A DNA stretch of 23,253 nucleotides from JBDSEG01 sp039920165 (GTDB lineage: Bacteria; Pseudomonadota; Gammaproteobacteria; Burkholderiales; Burkholderiaceae_C), in the NCBI GenBank assembly GCA_039920165.1, contig JBDSEG010000128.1, forward strand, positions 1 to 23,253, in the 5' to 3' direction. Positions 8,352 to 17,250 of this stretch are shown piece by piece (the stretch's first letter is position 1; each line of letters begins with the position of its first letter). A program made the position numbers and the translations under genes. A model generated the notes under the pieces. That model was given only the letters and a program-made list of their open reading frames with translations, was not told where the DNA came from and searched no databases.

Positions 8352-8846
8352 TCAGATCCATCCGGATTCGGTGAGGCCGGGCAGGTTGATCGCCAGCAGC
8401 TGGCTGAACATCCAGTACACCGGTGCCGCGATGGCGAAGCCGATCGCGGCATCCAGCGCCAGCGCACGCGGAGCGAGGCTGGCGCGCCCTTCGGCCGACT
8501 TGAAGCCGTGCGCCGCGAGCACGAAGCACAGGGTGCAGCTGAAGATGAACCCGATCGTGGTGATGAGCGCCGCGTTCGCGAGCAGGCCGACCGAGACCCA
8601 CACGAAGCCGATCCAGTGGCCGTGCTCGGCGCCCGACGGCGGATCCATGTCGCGAAAGCCGCCGCGCATCGAGTGTGCGACCAGCCCGATGCCGCAGGCC
8701 AGTAGCGCGAGCGCCACGACCCAAGGCAGGAAGTTGGGACCGACCCCCGAGTAGCCGGCTTCGGAGCGGGTCTGAGCGGCGCCGATCGCCAGCACCACGC
8801 CGAGCAGCAGCGCGCCGGCGCCGACGAGGGTCTGGTTGCGGTTCAT
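8352..8846 (-). CDS. tctB: Tripartite tricarboxylate transporter, small membrane subunit TctB
   Basis: TctB is the poorly conserved small integral membrane partner of TctA. The 164-residue protein shows four likely membrane spans (LVGAGALLLGVVLAIGAA at the N-terminus, FLPWVVALALLACGIGLV, ALITTIGFIFSCTLCFVL, and AIGFAIAAPVYWMFSQLLAI), the usual TctB topology. Its ATG overlaps the tctC stop by one base (TGATG), indicating translational coupling, and its stop lies 12 bases before tctA. Sequence alone would give a moderate call; the position between tctC and tctA makes it firm. Confidence 0.92.
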   Translation of the reverse strand: MNRNQTLVGAGALLLGVVLAIGAAQTRSEAGYSGVGPNFLPWVVALALLACGIGLVAHSMRGGFRDMDPPSGAEHGHWIGFVWVSVGLLANAALITTIGFIFSCTLCFVLAAHGFKSAEGRASLAPRALALDAAIGFAIAAPVYWMFSQLLAINLPGLTESGWI

Positions 8847-9808
8847 CAGACCATGCCGGACTTGACCATCACCGCGCGCAGGCTGGCGAATTCGTCGTCA
8901 ACGAATTTGTCGAACGCCGGGCCGGTCATCAGCGCAGGGGTCCAGTTGTTCTTCGCCAGCGCCTCGGCCCAGCTCTTGGTCTGGGTCGCCTTGACGATCA
9001 TCTCGGTCAGCGCGGCACGCTGCGCCGGCGTGAGGCCGGCCGCGCCGTACACGCCGCGCCAGTTGCCGATCACGACGTTGATGCCCTGCTCCTTCAGCGT
9101 CGGCACCTCGATGCCCTTGATGCGCTTGTCGGACGTGACCGCGATCGCTTTCATCTTTCCGGTGGTGATGTATTCGGAGAATTCGCTGTAGCCGCTGCCG
9201 CCCACGGTGACGTTGCCGCCGAGGATGGCCGCGGTCGCCTCGCCACCGCCCCGGAAGGCGACATAGTTGATCTTGGCGGGATCGACGCCGACCTCGCGCG
9301 CGATCATCGCCGCCGCGATGTGCTCGGTCGATCCGCGCGAGCCGCCGCCCCACTTCACGCTGCCGGGATCCTTTTTCATCTGCTCGACCACGTCGGCCAT
9401 GGTCTTCAGCTTGGAATCGGCCGGCAGCACGAAGACGTTGTATTCGCTCGTCAGGCGCGCCAGCGGCGTGACCTGAGACAGGCTCACCGGCGGCTTGCCG
9501 GTGATAAGGCCGCCGAGCATGACCGCGCCCATCACCATCAGCGCGTTCGGGTCGCCCTTCGTCGCATTGGCGAACTGCGCCAGGCCGATCGCGCCGGCCG
9601 CGCCGCCCTTGTTGTCGTAGCTCACCGACGACGCGACGCCGGAATCCTGCAGCGACTTGCCGAGCGCCCGACCGGTTGTATCCCAGCCGCCGCCCGGGTT
9701 GGCCGGGATCATCATCTTCAAGGATGCGGCTGCCGCCTGGGACGGCAGCGGAAAGGCGCCGGCCGCGGCCAGCGCGGCGAAGGATTTGAGAAACATATCG
9801 CGACGCAT
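8846..9808 (-). CDS. tctC: Tricarboxylate-binding periplasmic protein, TctC/Bug family
   Basis: TctC is the periplasmic receptor that captures the carboxylate and hands it to TctAB. The 320-residue protein begins MRRDMFLKSFAALAAAGAF, a signal peptide with an RRxxFLK pattern that resembles a twin-arginine motif, cleaved near the run of alanines around residue 27. The mature part shows Bug-family blocks: IPANPGGGWDTTGRALGKSL (ligand loop), VSYDNKGGAAGAIGLAQF and the closing KSWAEALAKNNWTPALMTG. I chose ATG 9808 because a strong AAGGAG ribosome-binding site precedes it; the frame is open farther upstream. No two-component regulator tctDE lies beside it. Upstream is a 102-base divergent gap shared with hslR. 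Confidence 0.93.
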   Translation of the reverse strand: MRRDMFLKSFAALAAAGAFPLPSQAAAASLKMMIPANPGGGWDTTGRALGKSLQDSGVASSVSYDNKGGAAGAIGLAQFANATKGDPNALMVMGAVMLGGLITGKPPVSLSQVTPLARLTSEYNVFVLPADSKLKTMADVVEQMKKDPGSVKWGGGSRGSTEHIAAAMIAREVGVDPAKINYVAFRGGGEATAAILGGNVTVGGSGYSEFSEYITTGKMKAIAVTSDKRIKGIEVPTLKEQGINVVIGNWRGVYGAAGLTPAQRAALTEMIVKATQTKSWAEALAKNNWTPALMTGPAFDKFVDDEFASLRAVMVKSGMV

Positions 9809-9910
9809 AGTGACTCCTTGTTCGATGCAAAAAATGACAGCCCGCATGATCGCCGCAAAGCGCGTGCTTCCCACGCCCCTCCGACTAGGGCAAATGCGGA
9901 GGCGACGAGC

Positions 9911-10354
9911 ATGCCCGACAATCACCGTCGGATGGAAAAACCGCTGTCTAACCCGAAGGTGCGCCTGGACAAATGGCTGTGGGCCGCCCGCTTCTTCAAG
10001 ACCCGCAGCCTGGCCGGTGACGAGATCGACAAGGGCCGGGTCAGCGTGAACGAGGCGCCCGCGAAGGCTTCGCGCGATCTGCGCCCCGGCGACCGCATCA
10101 CGCTGCGCCAGGCGCAGGTCCTGCGCACCGTCGTCGTGCGGGGTTTGAGCGAAAGCCGCGGCCCGGCCTCGGTCGCGCAGGCGCTCTACGAGGAAACGCC
10201 GGAAAGCGTCGCCCTGCGGGAAAGGCTTGCGCAGCAGCGGCGCGAGGGCGGCCTCGACCCCGCCCAGACCATCGAGCAGGGCCGCCCCACCAAGCGCGAC
10301 CGGCGCCAGCTCGTCGACTGGAACCGCTGGAGCGCTTCGGCCGAACCCGAGTGA
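9911..10354 (+). CDS. hslR: Hsp15, heat-shock S4-domain RNA-binding protein
   Basis: Hsp15 binds stalled 50S subunits carrying nascent peptidyl-tRNA and helps recycle them. The 147-residue protein has an S4 RNA-binding domain at about residues 17-75 (VRLDKWLWAARFFKTRSLA, then GRVSVNEAPAKASRDLRPGD), followed by the Hsp15-type basic tail with GRPTKRDRRQLVDW. ATG 9911 has a GGAGG site 8 bases upstream; a second in-frame ATG at 9932 is possible but less well placed. The gene sits ahead of grpE-dnaK-dnaJ on the same strand, in keeping with a heat-shock role. It diverges from tctC. Confidence 0.93.
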   Translation: MPDNHRRMEKPLSNPKVRLDKWLWAARFFKTRSLAGDEIDKGRVSVNEAPAKASRDLRPGDRITLRQAQVLRTVVVRGLSESRGPASVAQALYEETPESVALRERLAQQRREGGLDPAQTIEQGRPTKRDRRQLVDWNRWSASAEPE

Positions 10355-10403
10355 GGCGAGACCCCCCGTTTCAGAAAATTGCCGGCAACCGGCTCCTGAC
10401 CCT

Positions 10404-10431
10404 CTTGAAGTTGCGGGCAATGGCGTCACTT
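10404..10431 (+). promoter_or_regulatory. Sigma-32-type heat-shock promoter candidate for grpE
   Basis: CTTGAAG (10404-10410), a 13-base spacer and CGTCACTT (10424-10431) resemble the heat-shock promoter pattern CTTGAAA / CCCCATNT: the -35 is strong and the -10 matches about 5 of 8. The dnaK candidate promoter has the same 13-base spacing. Transcription from here would begin near 10438, which excludes the in-frame ATG at 10420 as the grpE start. Confidence 0.55.
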
Positions 10432-10470
10432 CGGCGCTTGCAGCGATACAGGCCGTTTGGCCCCTCTTCC

Positions 10471-11013
10471 ATGACGAGCACCGACCCGACCTCTTCGAAC
10501 CCGGACGAATCGAACCCTGCGCAGGATGCCCAGAGCGGCGCCGATCGCTTCAACGCCGAAGCCCGGCTGCAGGAACTCGAGGCCAAGCACGCCGAAGTCT
10601 CCGACGCCTTCCTGCGCGCCAAGGCCGAGTCCGAGAACACCCGCCGGCGCGCCGAAGACGAAGTGGCTAAGGCGCGCAAATATGCGGTCGAGTCGTTCGC
10701 CGAGAGCCTGCTGCCGGTGAAGGACAGCCTCGAGGCGGCGATCGCGATCCCCGCGGCGACCAACGAGCAGTTGCTCGAAGGCGTGCATGCCACGCTGCGC
10801 CAGCTCGCCGCCGCCCTCGAACGCAACAAGGTCGTCGAGATCAACCCGGCCGCGGGCACGCGCTTCGATCCGCACTCGCACCAGGCGATCAGCGTGGTGG
10901 CATCGGGGCAGGAGCCCAACACCATCGTGATGGTGCTGCAAAAAGGCTATTCGATCGTCGACCGCGTGCTGCGCCCGGCGCTGGTCACGGTGGCGGCCTC
11001 GCCCGAGGTCTGA
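10471..11013 (+). CDS. grpE: GrpE, nucleotide-exchange factor for DnaK
   Basis: GrpE releases ADP from DnaK and acts as the thermosensor of the chaperone cycle. From ATG 10471 the protein has 180 residues, normal for the family: an acidic disordered start (DPTSSNPDESNPAQDAQ), a long coiled coil at about 25-85 (LQELEAKHAEVSDAFLRAKA, then RRAEDEVAKARKYAVESFAE), and the conserved C-terminal beta domain with NKVVEINPAAGTRFDPHSHQ and VLQKGYSIVDRVLRPALVTV. The frame is open from 10351, but ATG 10420 lies inside the predicted sigma-32 promoter, so the shorter form is preferred even though its ribosome-binding site is weak. It is followed by dnaK after 93 bases. Confidence 0.95.
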   Translation: MTSTDPTSSNPDESNPAQDAQSGADRFNAEARLQELEAKHAEVSDAFLRAKAESENTRRRAEDEVAKARKYAVESFAESLLPVKDSLEAAIAIPAATNEQLLEGVHATLRQLAAALERNKVVEINPAAGTRFDPHSHQAISVVASGQEPNTIVMVLQKGYSIVDRVLRPALVTVAASPEV

Positions 11014-11028
11014 AAGCCCGGTGCGGCG

Positions 11029-11056
11029 CTTGAAAAGACCGCGCCAAGCCGCACCT
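11029..11056 (+). promoter_or_regulatory. Sigma-32-type promoter candidate for dnaK, overlapped by a hairpin
   Basis: CTTGAAA (11029-11035), a 13-base spacer and CCGCACCT (11049-11056) fit the heat-shock promoter pattern, the -10 at 5 of 8 positions. It would let dnaK be transcribed separately from grpE. The same bases fall in an inverted repeat, 11021-11032 against 11045-11054, so an mRNA reading through from grpE would fold here. Confidence 0.5.
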
Positions 11057-11106
11057 CTCAAGCTATCGCTTTTCATTCAAAGCAAAACGGATTCAGGAGC
11101 AACCCC

Positions 11107-13056
<1,950 letters not shown>

Positions 13057-13097
13057 CCCAGCGCTTCGGGCGACGCCGGCTTTGGCCGAGGCAGCTT

Positions 13098-13134
13098 GCT
13101 TCGGTCGAAGCCGGCTTCGGTTTTTGAAGCCGGC
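13098..13134 (+). promoter_or_regulatory. Overlapping hairpins with T-run between dnaK and dnaJ
   Basis: Three inverted repeats share the same bases in the dnaK-dnaJ gap: GCTTCG (13098-13103) with CGAAGC (13106-13111); the 14-base palindrome 13106-13119 followed at once by TTTTT (13121-13125), a terminator-like form; and GCCGGCTTC (13110-13118) with GAAGCCGGC (13126-13134), which buries the T-run in its loop. Only one can form at a time. It may be a leaky terminator that lowers dnaJ relative to dnaK; this is inferred from structure. Confidence 0.55.
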
Positions 13135-13184
13135 GCCGACCGGTCGAAACGAACAGACACAGACAGACGGGGAGCCTGATTCCG

Positions 13185-14318
13185 ATGGCCAAACGCGACT
13201 ACTACGAGGTGCTCGGACTGGCCAAGAATGCGGCCGAGGACGATATCAAGAAGGCCTATCGCAAGCTGGCGATGAAGCACCATCCCGACCGCAACCAGGG
13301 CGACGGGGCAAAAAAGTCCGAGGAGCATTTCAAAGAGGTCAAGGAGGCCTACGAAATGCTGTCCGACGCGAAGAAGCGCGCCGCCTACGACCAGTACGGC
13401 CACGCCGGGGTCGACCCCAATATGGCCGGTCGCGGTGGCGACGGCATGGGCGGCGGCTTTGCCGAAGCCTTCGGCGATATCTTCGGCGATATCTTCGGCG
13501 CCGCGGGCCAGCGGCGCGCGGGCGGCCAGCAGGTCTTCCGCGGCAGCGACCTGAGCTACGCCATGGAGATCACGCTCGAAGAGGCCGCGGCCGGCAAGGA
13601 GAGCCAGATCCGCATCCCGAGCTGGGAGGCCTGCGAGACCTGCACCGGCAGCGGCGCCAAGCCCGGCACTAGCCCGCGGGTGTGCACCACCTGCAACGGC
13701 GCCGGCACGGTGCATATGCGCCAGGGCTTCTTCAGCATCCAGCAGACCTGCCCGCACTGCCACGGCAGCGGCAAGATCATCCCCGAGCCGTGTGTGACCT
13801 GCGCGGGCCAGGGCAAGCTGAAGAAAAACAAGACGCTCGAGGTCAAGATCCCGGCAGGCATCAACGAAGGCATGCGCATCCGCTCGACCGGCAACGGCGA
13901 GCCGGGCACCAACGGCGGGCCGTCGGGCGACCTGTATATCGAGATCCGCATCAAGCAGCATGAGATCTTCGAGCGCGACGGCGACGATCTGCACTGCACT
14001 GTGCCCGTGGCACTCACGAGCGCGGCGCTCGGCGGCTCGATCGAGGTGCCGACGCTCGGCGGCAAGGCCGAGATCGATCTGCCCGAAGGTACCCAGCACG
14101 GCAAGACCTTCCGGCTGCGCGGCAAGGGCATCAAGGGCGTTCGCGCGAGCTACCCGGGCGACCTGTACTGCCACGTCAGCGTCGAGACGCCGATCAAGCT
14201 CACCGAGCACCAGCGCAAACTGCTGAAGGAACTCGACGAGTCGTTCCGCAAATCCGGCGACCGGCATTCGCCGAATTCCAAGACGTGGTCGGACCGCGTG
14301 AAGGATTTGTTCAAGTGA
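13185..14318 (+). CDS. dnaJ: DnaJ, Hsp40 co-chaperone
   Basis: DnaJ delivers substrates to DnaK and stimulates its ATPase. The 377-residue protein is a complete type I Hsp40: J domain (residues 1-70) with H33-P34-D35 in KHHPDRN, a Gly/Phe linker (about 75-115) containing a tandem FGDIFGDIFG, and a zinc region with four CxxCxGxG motifs (C150/C153, C167/C170, C189/C192, C203/C206), all intact. The C-terminal substrate domains end with VKDLFK. A GGGGAG site precedes ATG 13185. The gap to dnaK is 128 bases and contains the overlapping hairpins; the next gene starts four bases after the stop. Confidence 0.98.
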   Translation: MAKRDYYEVLGLAKNAAEDDIKKAYRKLAMKHHPDRNQGDGAKKSEEHFKEVKEAYEMLSDAKKRAAYDQYGHAGVDPNMAGRGGDGMGGGFAEAFGDIFGDIFGAAGQRRAGGQQVFRGSDLSYAMEITLEEAAAGKESQIRIPSWEACETCTGSGAKPGTSPRVCTTCNGAGTVHMRQGFFSIQQTCPHCHGSGKIIPEPCVTCAGQGKLKKNKTLEVKIPAGINEGMRIRSTGNGEPGTNGGPSGDLYIEIRIKQHEIFERDGDDLHCTVPVALTSAALGGSIEVPTLGGKAEIDLPEGTQHGKTFRLRGKGIKGVRASYPGDLYCHVSVETPIKLTEHQRKLLKELDESFRKSGDRHSPNSKTWSDRVKDLFK

Positions 14319-14322
14319 CGAC

Positions 14323-15957
14323 GTGGACCGCCGCGCGGTGCAGCGCAACCCGCTGACCCTCGCGGCGCTGACCGGCGCCTGGATCGCGTTGCTGCCGAAT
14401 GGCGCGCTCTGGCTCGCCCTGCTCGCCCTGCCCGAGACGCACTCGCCGCGCGGCGCGCTGTTCGTGGCGGGCTTCGCACTGATCGTGGCGGCCGCGACCA
14501 CCGGGCTGCTGAGCCTGTTCGCATGGTCGCGCAGCATCAGACCGGCTGCCACGCTGTTCCTCGTCGCCGCGGCGCTCGGTGCCTATTTCATGTTCAGCTA
14601 CGGCATCGTCATCGACCCGACGATGATGGTCAACGTCCTGCATACCGACCCGGCCGAGACACGCGACCTGCTGAACTGGCGCTTGTTTGCGGCGCTCGTG
14701 TTGCTCGCCGGGCTGCCGCTGTGGGTGGTCTGGAAAATGCCGCTCGAGCGGCTGCGCGCGCCGGCGCAGGCGCTGCGCAATCTCGCCGGGCTGGTCGGCT
14801 CCCTCGTGCTGGTGGTCGGCGTCGTGCTGGCCCTCTTCGCCGATTTCTCGTCGACGATGCGCGAGCACAAGACTCTTCGCTATCTGATCAATCCGCTGAA
14901 TTCGTTCTATGCGCTGGGTGTGCTCGCGGCCGACAGCGCGGCGCAACCGAAAGGGCCACCGCAGGCGATCGGTGCCGATGCCCGTGCGCTGCCCGCGGGA
15001 CCCGGCGCAAAACCGCCGCTGCTGCTCCTCGTGGTCGGCGAAACCGCGCGCGCCGCCAACTTTTCGCTGAACGGCTATGCGCGCGCCACCAACCCCGAGC
15101 TGGCCGCCACGGATGCGATCAGCTTCGGCGCGGTCACCTCGTGCGGAACCAGCACCGCCGCTTCGCTGCCCTGCATGTTTTCCGATCTCGGGCGGGTCGA
15201 ATTCGGCGCGCGCAAAGGCGAGCGCGAGAACCTGCTCGACCTGGTCCAACGCGCCGGTCTGGCGGTGCTGTGGATCGACAACCAGTCCGGCTGCAAGGGC
15301 CTTTGCGCGCGCGTACCGAGCGCCGATGCGCACGACGCCGCGCCGGGCGCCCCGCCGCTTCCGCCCGGCCTGTGCGAGGGTGGCGAGTGCTACGACGAAG
15401 CGCTGTTGCACGGCCTGGATCAGCGGCTCGCTGCGCTGGCGCCTCAGCAGCGCGCGCGCGGCGTGCTGATAGTCCTGCACCCGATCGGCAGCCACGGGCC
15501 GGCCTACTACAAGCGCTCACCCCCGCAACGCAAACCGTTTCTGCCCGAATGCACGACCAATGTGCTGCGCGAGTGCGAGCCGCACACGTTGGTGAATGCC
15601 TACGACAACTCGATCGCCTATGCCGACCACGTGCTGGCGCAGTCGCTCGTCTGGGCGCGCGCGCAGTCGGCGAGATACGAGGCCACGCTGCTATATATCT
15701 CGGACCACGGCGAATCGCTCGGCGAAAACGGCCTGTACCTGCACGGCGTGCCGTTCTCGATGGCGCCGAGCGAGCAGACACAGGTGCCGATGATCGCCTG
15801 GCTCGCGCCGGGATCACCCACACGCGCAGACTGCCTACGCGAGCTTCGCGGCGCGCCACTCAGCCACGACAATCTCTTCCACACGGCGCTCGGGCTGTTG
15901 CGGGTGCAGGCGGGCGAGTACCGGGCTTCACTGGATGCTTTCGCGGTCTGCCGTTGA
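14323..15957 (+). CDS. eptA: Lipid A phosphoethanolamine transferase, EptA family
   Basis: EptA-type enzymes move phosphoethanolamine from phosphatidylethanolamine to lipid A at the periplasmic face of the inner membrane, lowering surface charge and often reducing polymyxin binding. The 544 residues begin with five membrane spans (to about residue 173), followed by an alkaline-phosphatase-like domain. Metal and catalytic residues are present: E240 (VGETAR), the nucleophile Thr in TSCGTSTA (272-279), H391 in GSHGP, D461-H462 in SDHGESLGENG and H474 in LYLHG. The GTG start at 14323 is preferred because the first span begins soon after and no ATG is available; GTG 14338 is an alternative. It begins four bases after dnaJ, suggesting coupling. 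The precise lipid acceptor is inferred from the family. Confidence 0.88.
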   Translation: MDRRAVQRNPLTLAALTGAWIALLPNGALWLALLALPETHSPRGALFVAGFALIVAAATTGLLSLFAWSRSIRPAATLFLVAAALGAYFMFSYGIVIDPTMMVNVLHTDPAETRDLLNWRLFAALVLLAGLPLWVVWKMPLERLRAPAQALRNLAGLVGSLVLVVGVVLALFADFSSTMREHKTLRYLINPLNSFYALGVLAADSAAQPKGPPQAIGADARALPAGPGAKPPLLLLVVGETARAANFSLNGYARATNPELAATDAISFGAVTSCGTSTAASLPCMFSDLGRVEFGARKGERENLLDLVQRAGLAVLWIDNQSGCKGLCARVPSADAHDAAPGAPPLPPGLCEGGECYDEALLHGLDQRLAALAPQQRARGVLIVLHPIGSHGPAYYKRSPPQRKPFLPECTTNVLRECEPHTLVNAYDNSIAYADHVLAQSLVWARAQSARYEATLLYISDHGESLGENGLYLHGVPFSMAPSEQTQVPMIAWLAPGSPTRADCLRELRGAPLSHDNLFHTALGLLRVQAGEYRASLDAFAVCR

Positions 15958-15991
15958 GCGCGTCAGGTCTTGTGGACGCATGGGTGCAAAC

Positions 15992-16053
15992 GTCGCAAAG
16001 GACGCGAAGCAAAGGCACTTGTCTTCCTTTGCGTTCTTCGCGACCTTTGCGCC
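15992..16053. repeat. Imperfect palindromic repeat between convergent genes
   Basis: The left arm GTCGCAAAGGACGCGAAG (15992-16009) pairs with CTTCGCGACCTTTGCGCC (16036-16053) at 16 of 18 positions. A further CAAAGG (16010-16015) pairs with CCTTTG (16026-16031) inside. The sequence is of the AAAGG/CGCGAAG type that I recall as a frequent intergenic motif in many bacterial genomes. Placed between the ends of eptA and the radical SAM gene, it can form a long hairpin on either strand and could terminate or stabilise both transcripts. It lacks a T-run. Confidence 0.7.
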
Positions 16054-16093
16054 TTCGCGTGCGGAAGCTTCGTCACCGAGATCGCGTGGCAGT

Positions 16094-17206
16094 TCAGAAC
16101 AAGCCGAGTTGATCGCCCATCGCGGCAGGCACTTCGAACAGCGTCGTCGCGAGCGACACGCGAGTCTCGTTCAAGCCGAGCCGGCGAGCCGCGAGCCGGA
16201 AACGCTGAGCGATCAGGTCGACGTGGTGCCCGCTGCCACGCATGCGGGCGCCGAAGGTCGATTCGTTGTCGCGCCCGTCGCGCATCTGGCGAACCAGGCT
16301 CATCACGTGCGCGGCTCGCATCGGGAAGTGATGTTCGAGCCATTGCACGAAGAGGTCACGCACCTCCAGGGGCAGTCGCAGCATCACATAGCTGGCCGAG
16401 ATCGCGCCCGCCTCGGCCGCCGCGCCGAGCACGGCCTCGATCTCGGTGTCGTTGATGGCGGGAATGATGGGCGAGTCGATCACCCCGGTCGGAATCCCGG
16501 CATCGGCGAGCCGCCGAATCGCCTCGATGCGACGCGCCGGCGCCGGCGCGCGCGGGTCGAGGATGCGCGCCAGATCGGAGTTCAGCGTACCGATCGATAT
16601 GAACACGCGCACCAGATTCTTCGCCGCCATCTTTGCCAGGATGTCTATATCGCGCGTGACGAGCGCTGATTTGGTGGTGATGCCGACCGGGTGGTTGAAG
16701 TCACTCAGCACCTGCAGCAGCGAGCGCGAGATCTCGAATTTGCGCTCGGCCGGCTGGTACGGGTCGGTATTGGCGCCGAGCGCGATCAACGCCGGCGCAT
16801 AGCCGGGCCGGCTCAGTTCGGCGCGCAGCAGCTCGGCAGCATTCGTCTTGGCGAAGATGCGGGTTTCGAAATCGAGCCCCGGCGAGAGACCGAGCCGGGC
16901 ATGCGTGGGCCGCGCATAGCAGTAGACGCAGCCATGCTCGCAACCGGCATACGGATTGAGCGAGCGGTCGAACGGGATGTCGGGCGATTCGTTGCGGCTG
17001 ATGATCGAACGCGCGATTCGTTCGGTGACCGTGGTCCTTACCGGTGGGGCATCGAGCCGGTCGAGGTCGCGGTCGTATTCGTCCAGGTCGGTTTCACGGG
17101 TCCAGCCCTCGTAGCGCGAACCGGCATTCGAGCCGATACCGCGGCCCTTAACGAAGTGCAGTGGTGCCGACGCAGGCGGCAGCTTGGGAGAATGTGGAAC
17201 TGGCAT
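16094..17206 (-). CDS. PA0069-family radical SAM protein (SplB-related)
   Basis: The 370-residue protein belongs to the PA0069-type radical SAM family, distantly like spore photoproduct lyase. The [4Fe-4S] motif C89-x3-C93-x2-C96 (AGCEHGCVYC) is intact and follows the typical SLNPYAGCEHGCVYCYARPTH block. It is preceded by the N-terminal KGRGIGSN signature. Downstream are GANTDPYQPAER, GITTKSALVTRDIDIL and VRVFISIGTLNSDLARILDPRAPAPARRI. The reaction is unknown; DNA repair is a family-level guess supported here by an SOS box overlapping its promoter. ATG 17206 is the only suitable start; the LexA box occupies the usual ribosome-binding-site region, so the mRNA is predicted to be nearly leaderless. 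It ends convergent with eptA. Confidence 0.9.
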   Translation of the reverse strand: MPVPHSPKLPPASAPLHFVKGRGIGSNAGSRYEGWTRETDLDEYDRDLDRLDAPPVRTTVTERIARSIISRNESPDIPFDRSLNPYAGCEHGCVYCYARPTHARLGLSPGLDFETRIFAKTNAAELLRAELSRPGYAPALIALGANTDPYQPAERKFEISRSLLQVLSDFNHPVGITTKSALVTRDIDILAKMAAKNLVRVFISIGTLNSDLARILDPRAPAPARRIEAIRRLADAGIPTGVIDSPIIPAINDTEIEAVLGAAAEAGAISASYVMLRLPLEVRDLFVQWLEHHFPMRAAHVMSLVRQMRDGRDNESTFGARMRGSGHHVDLIAQRFRLAARRLGLNETRVSLATTLFEVPAAMGDQLGLF

Positions 17207-17208
17207 GA

Positions 17209-17244
17209 CTGTACGAATATACAGCTACGTCCCCTCGACTTCAA
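17209..17244 (-). promoter_or_regulatory. Sigma-70 promoter with overlapping LexA (SOS) box
   Basis: On the minus strand TTGAAG (17239-17244), a 17-base spacer and TATATT (17216-17221) form a good sigma-70 promoter. The 16-base sequence 17209-17224 is CTGT-N8-ACAG, the gamma/betaproteobacterial LexA box, covering the -10 and the predicted start. The start codon begins two bases past the box, so LexA would block the polymerase directly and the transcript would carry about three untranslated bases. Confidence 0.75.
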
Positions 17245-17250
17245 GGCTGG

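Noticed and set aside
9877..9890. CCCT-CCGACT-AGGG symmetric element between tctC and hslR
   Set aside because: Arms of only four bases in a GC-rich gap; no known regulator site could be assigned with confidence.
10420..10422. Upstream ATG as the grpE start
   Set aside because: It lies inside the predicted sigma-32 promoter, and the extra residues do not resemble the GrpE N-terminus.
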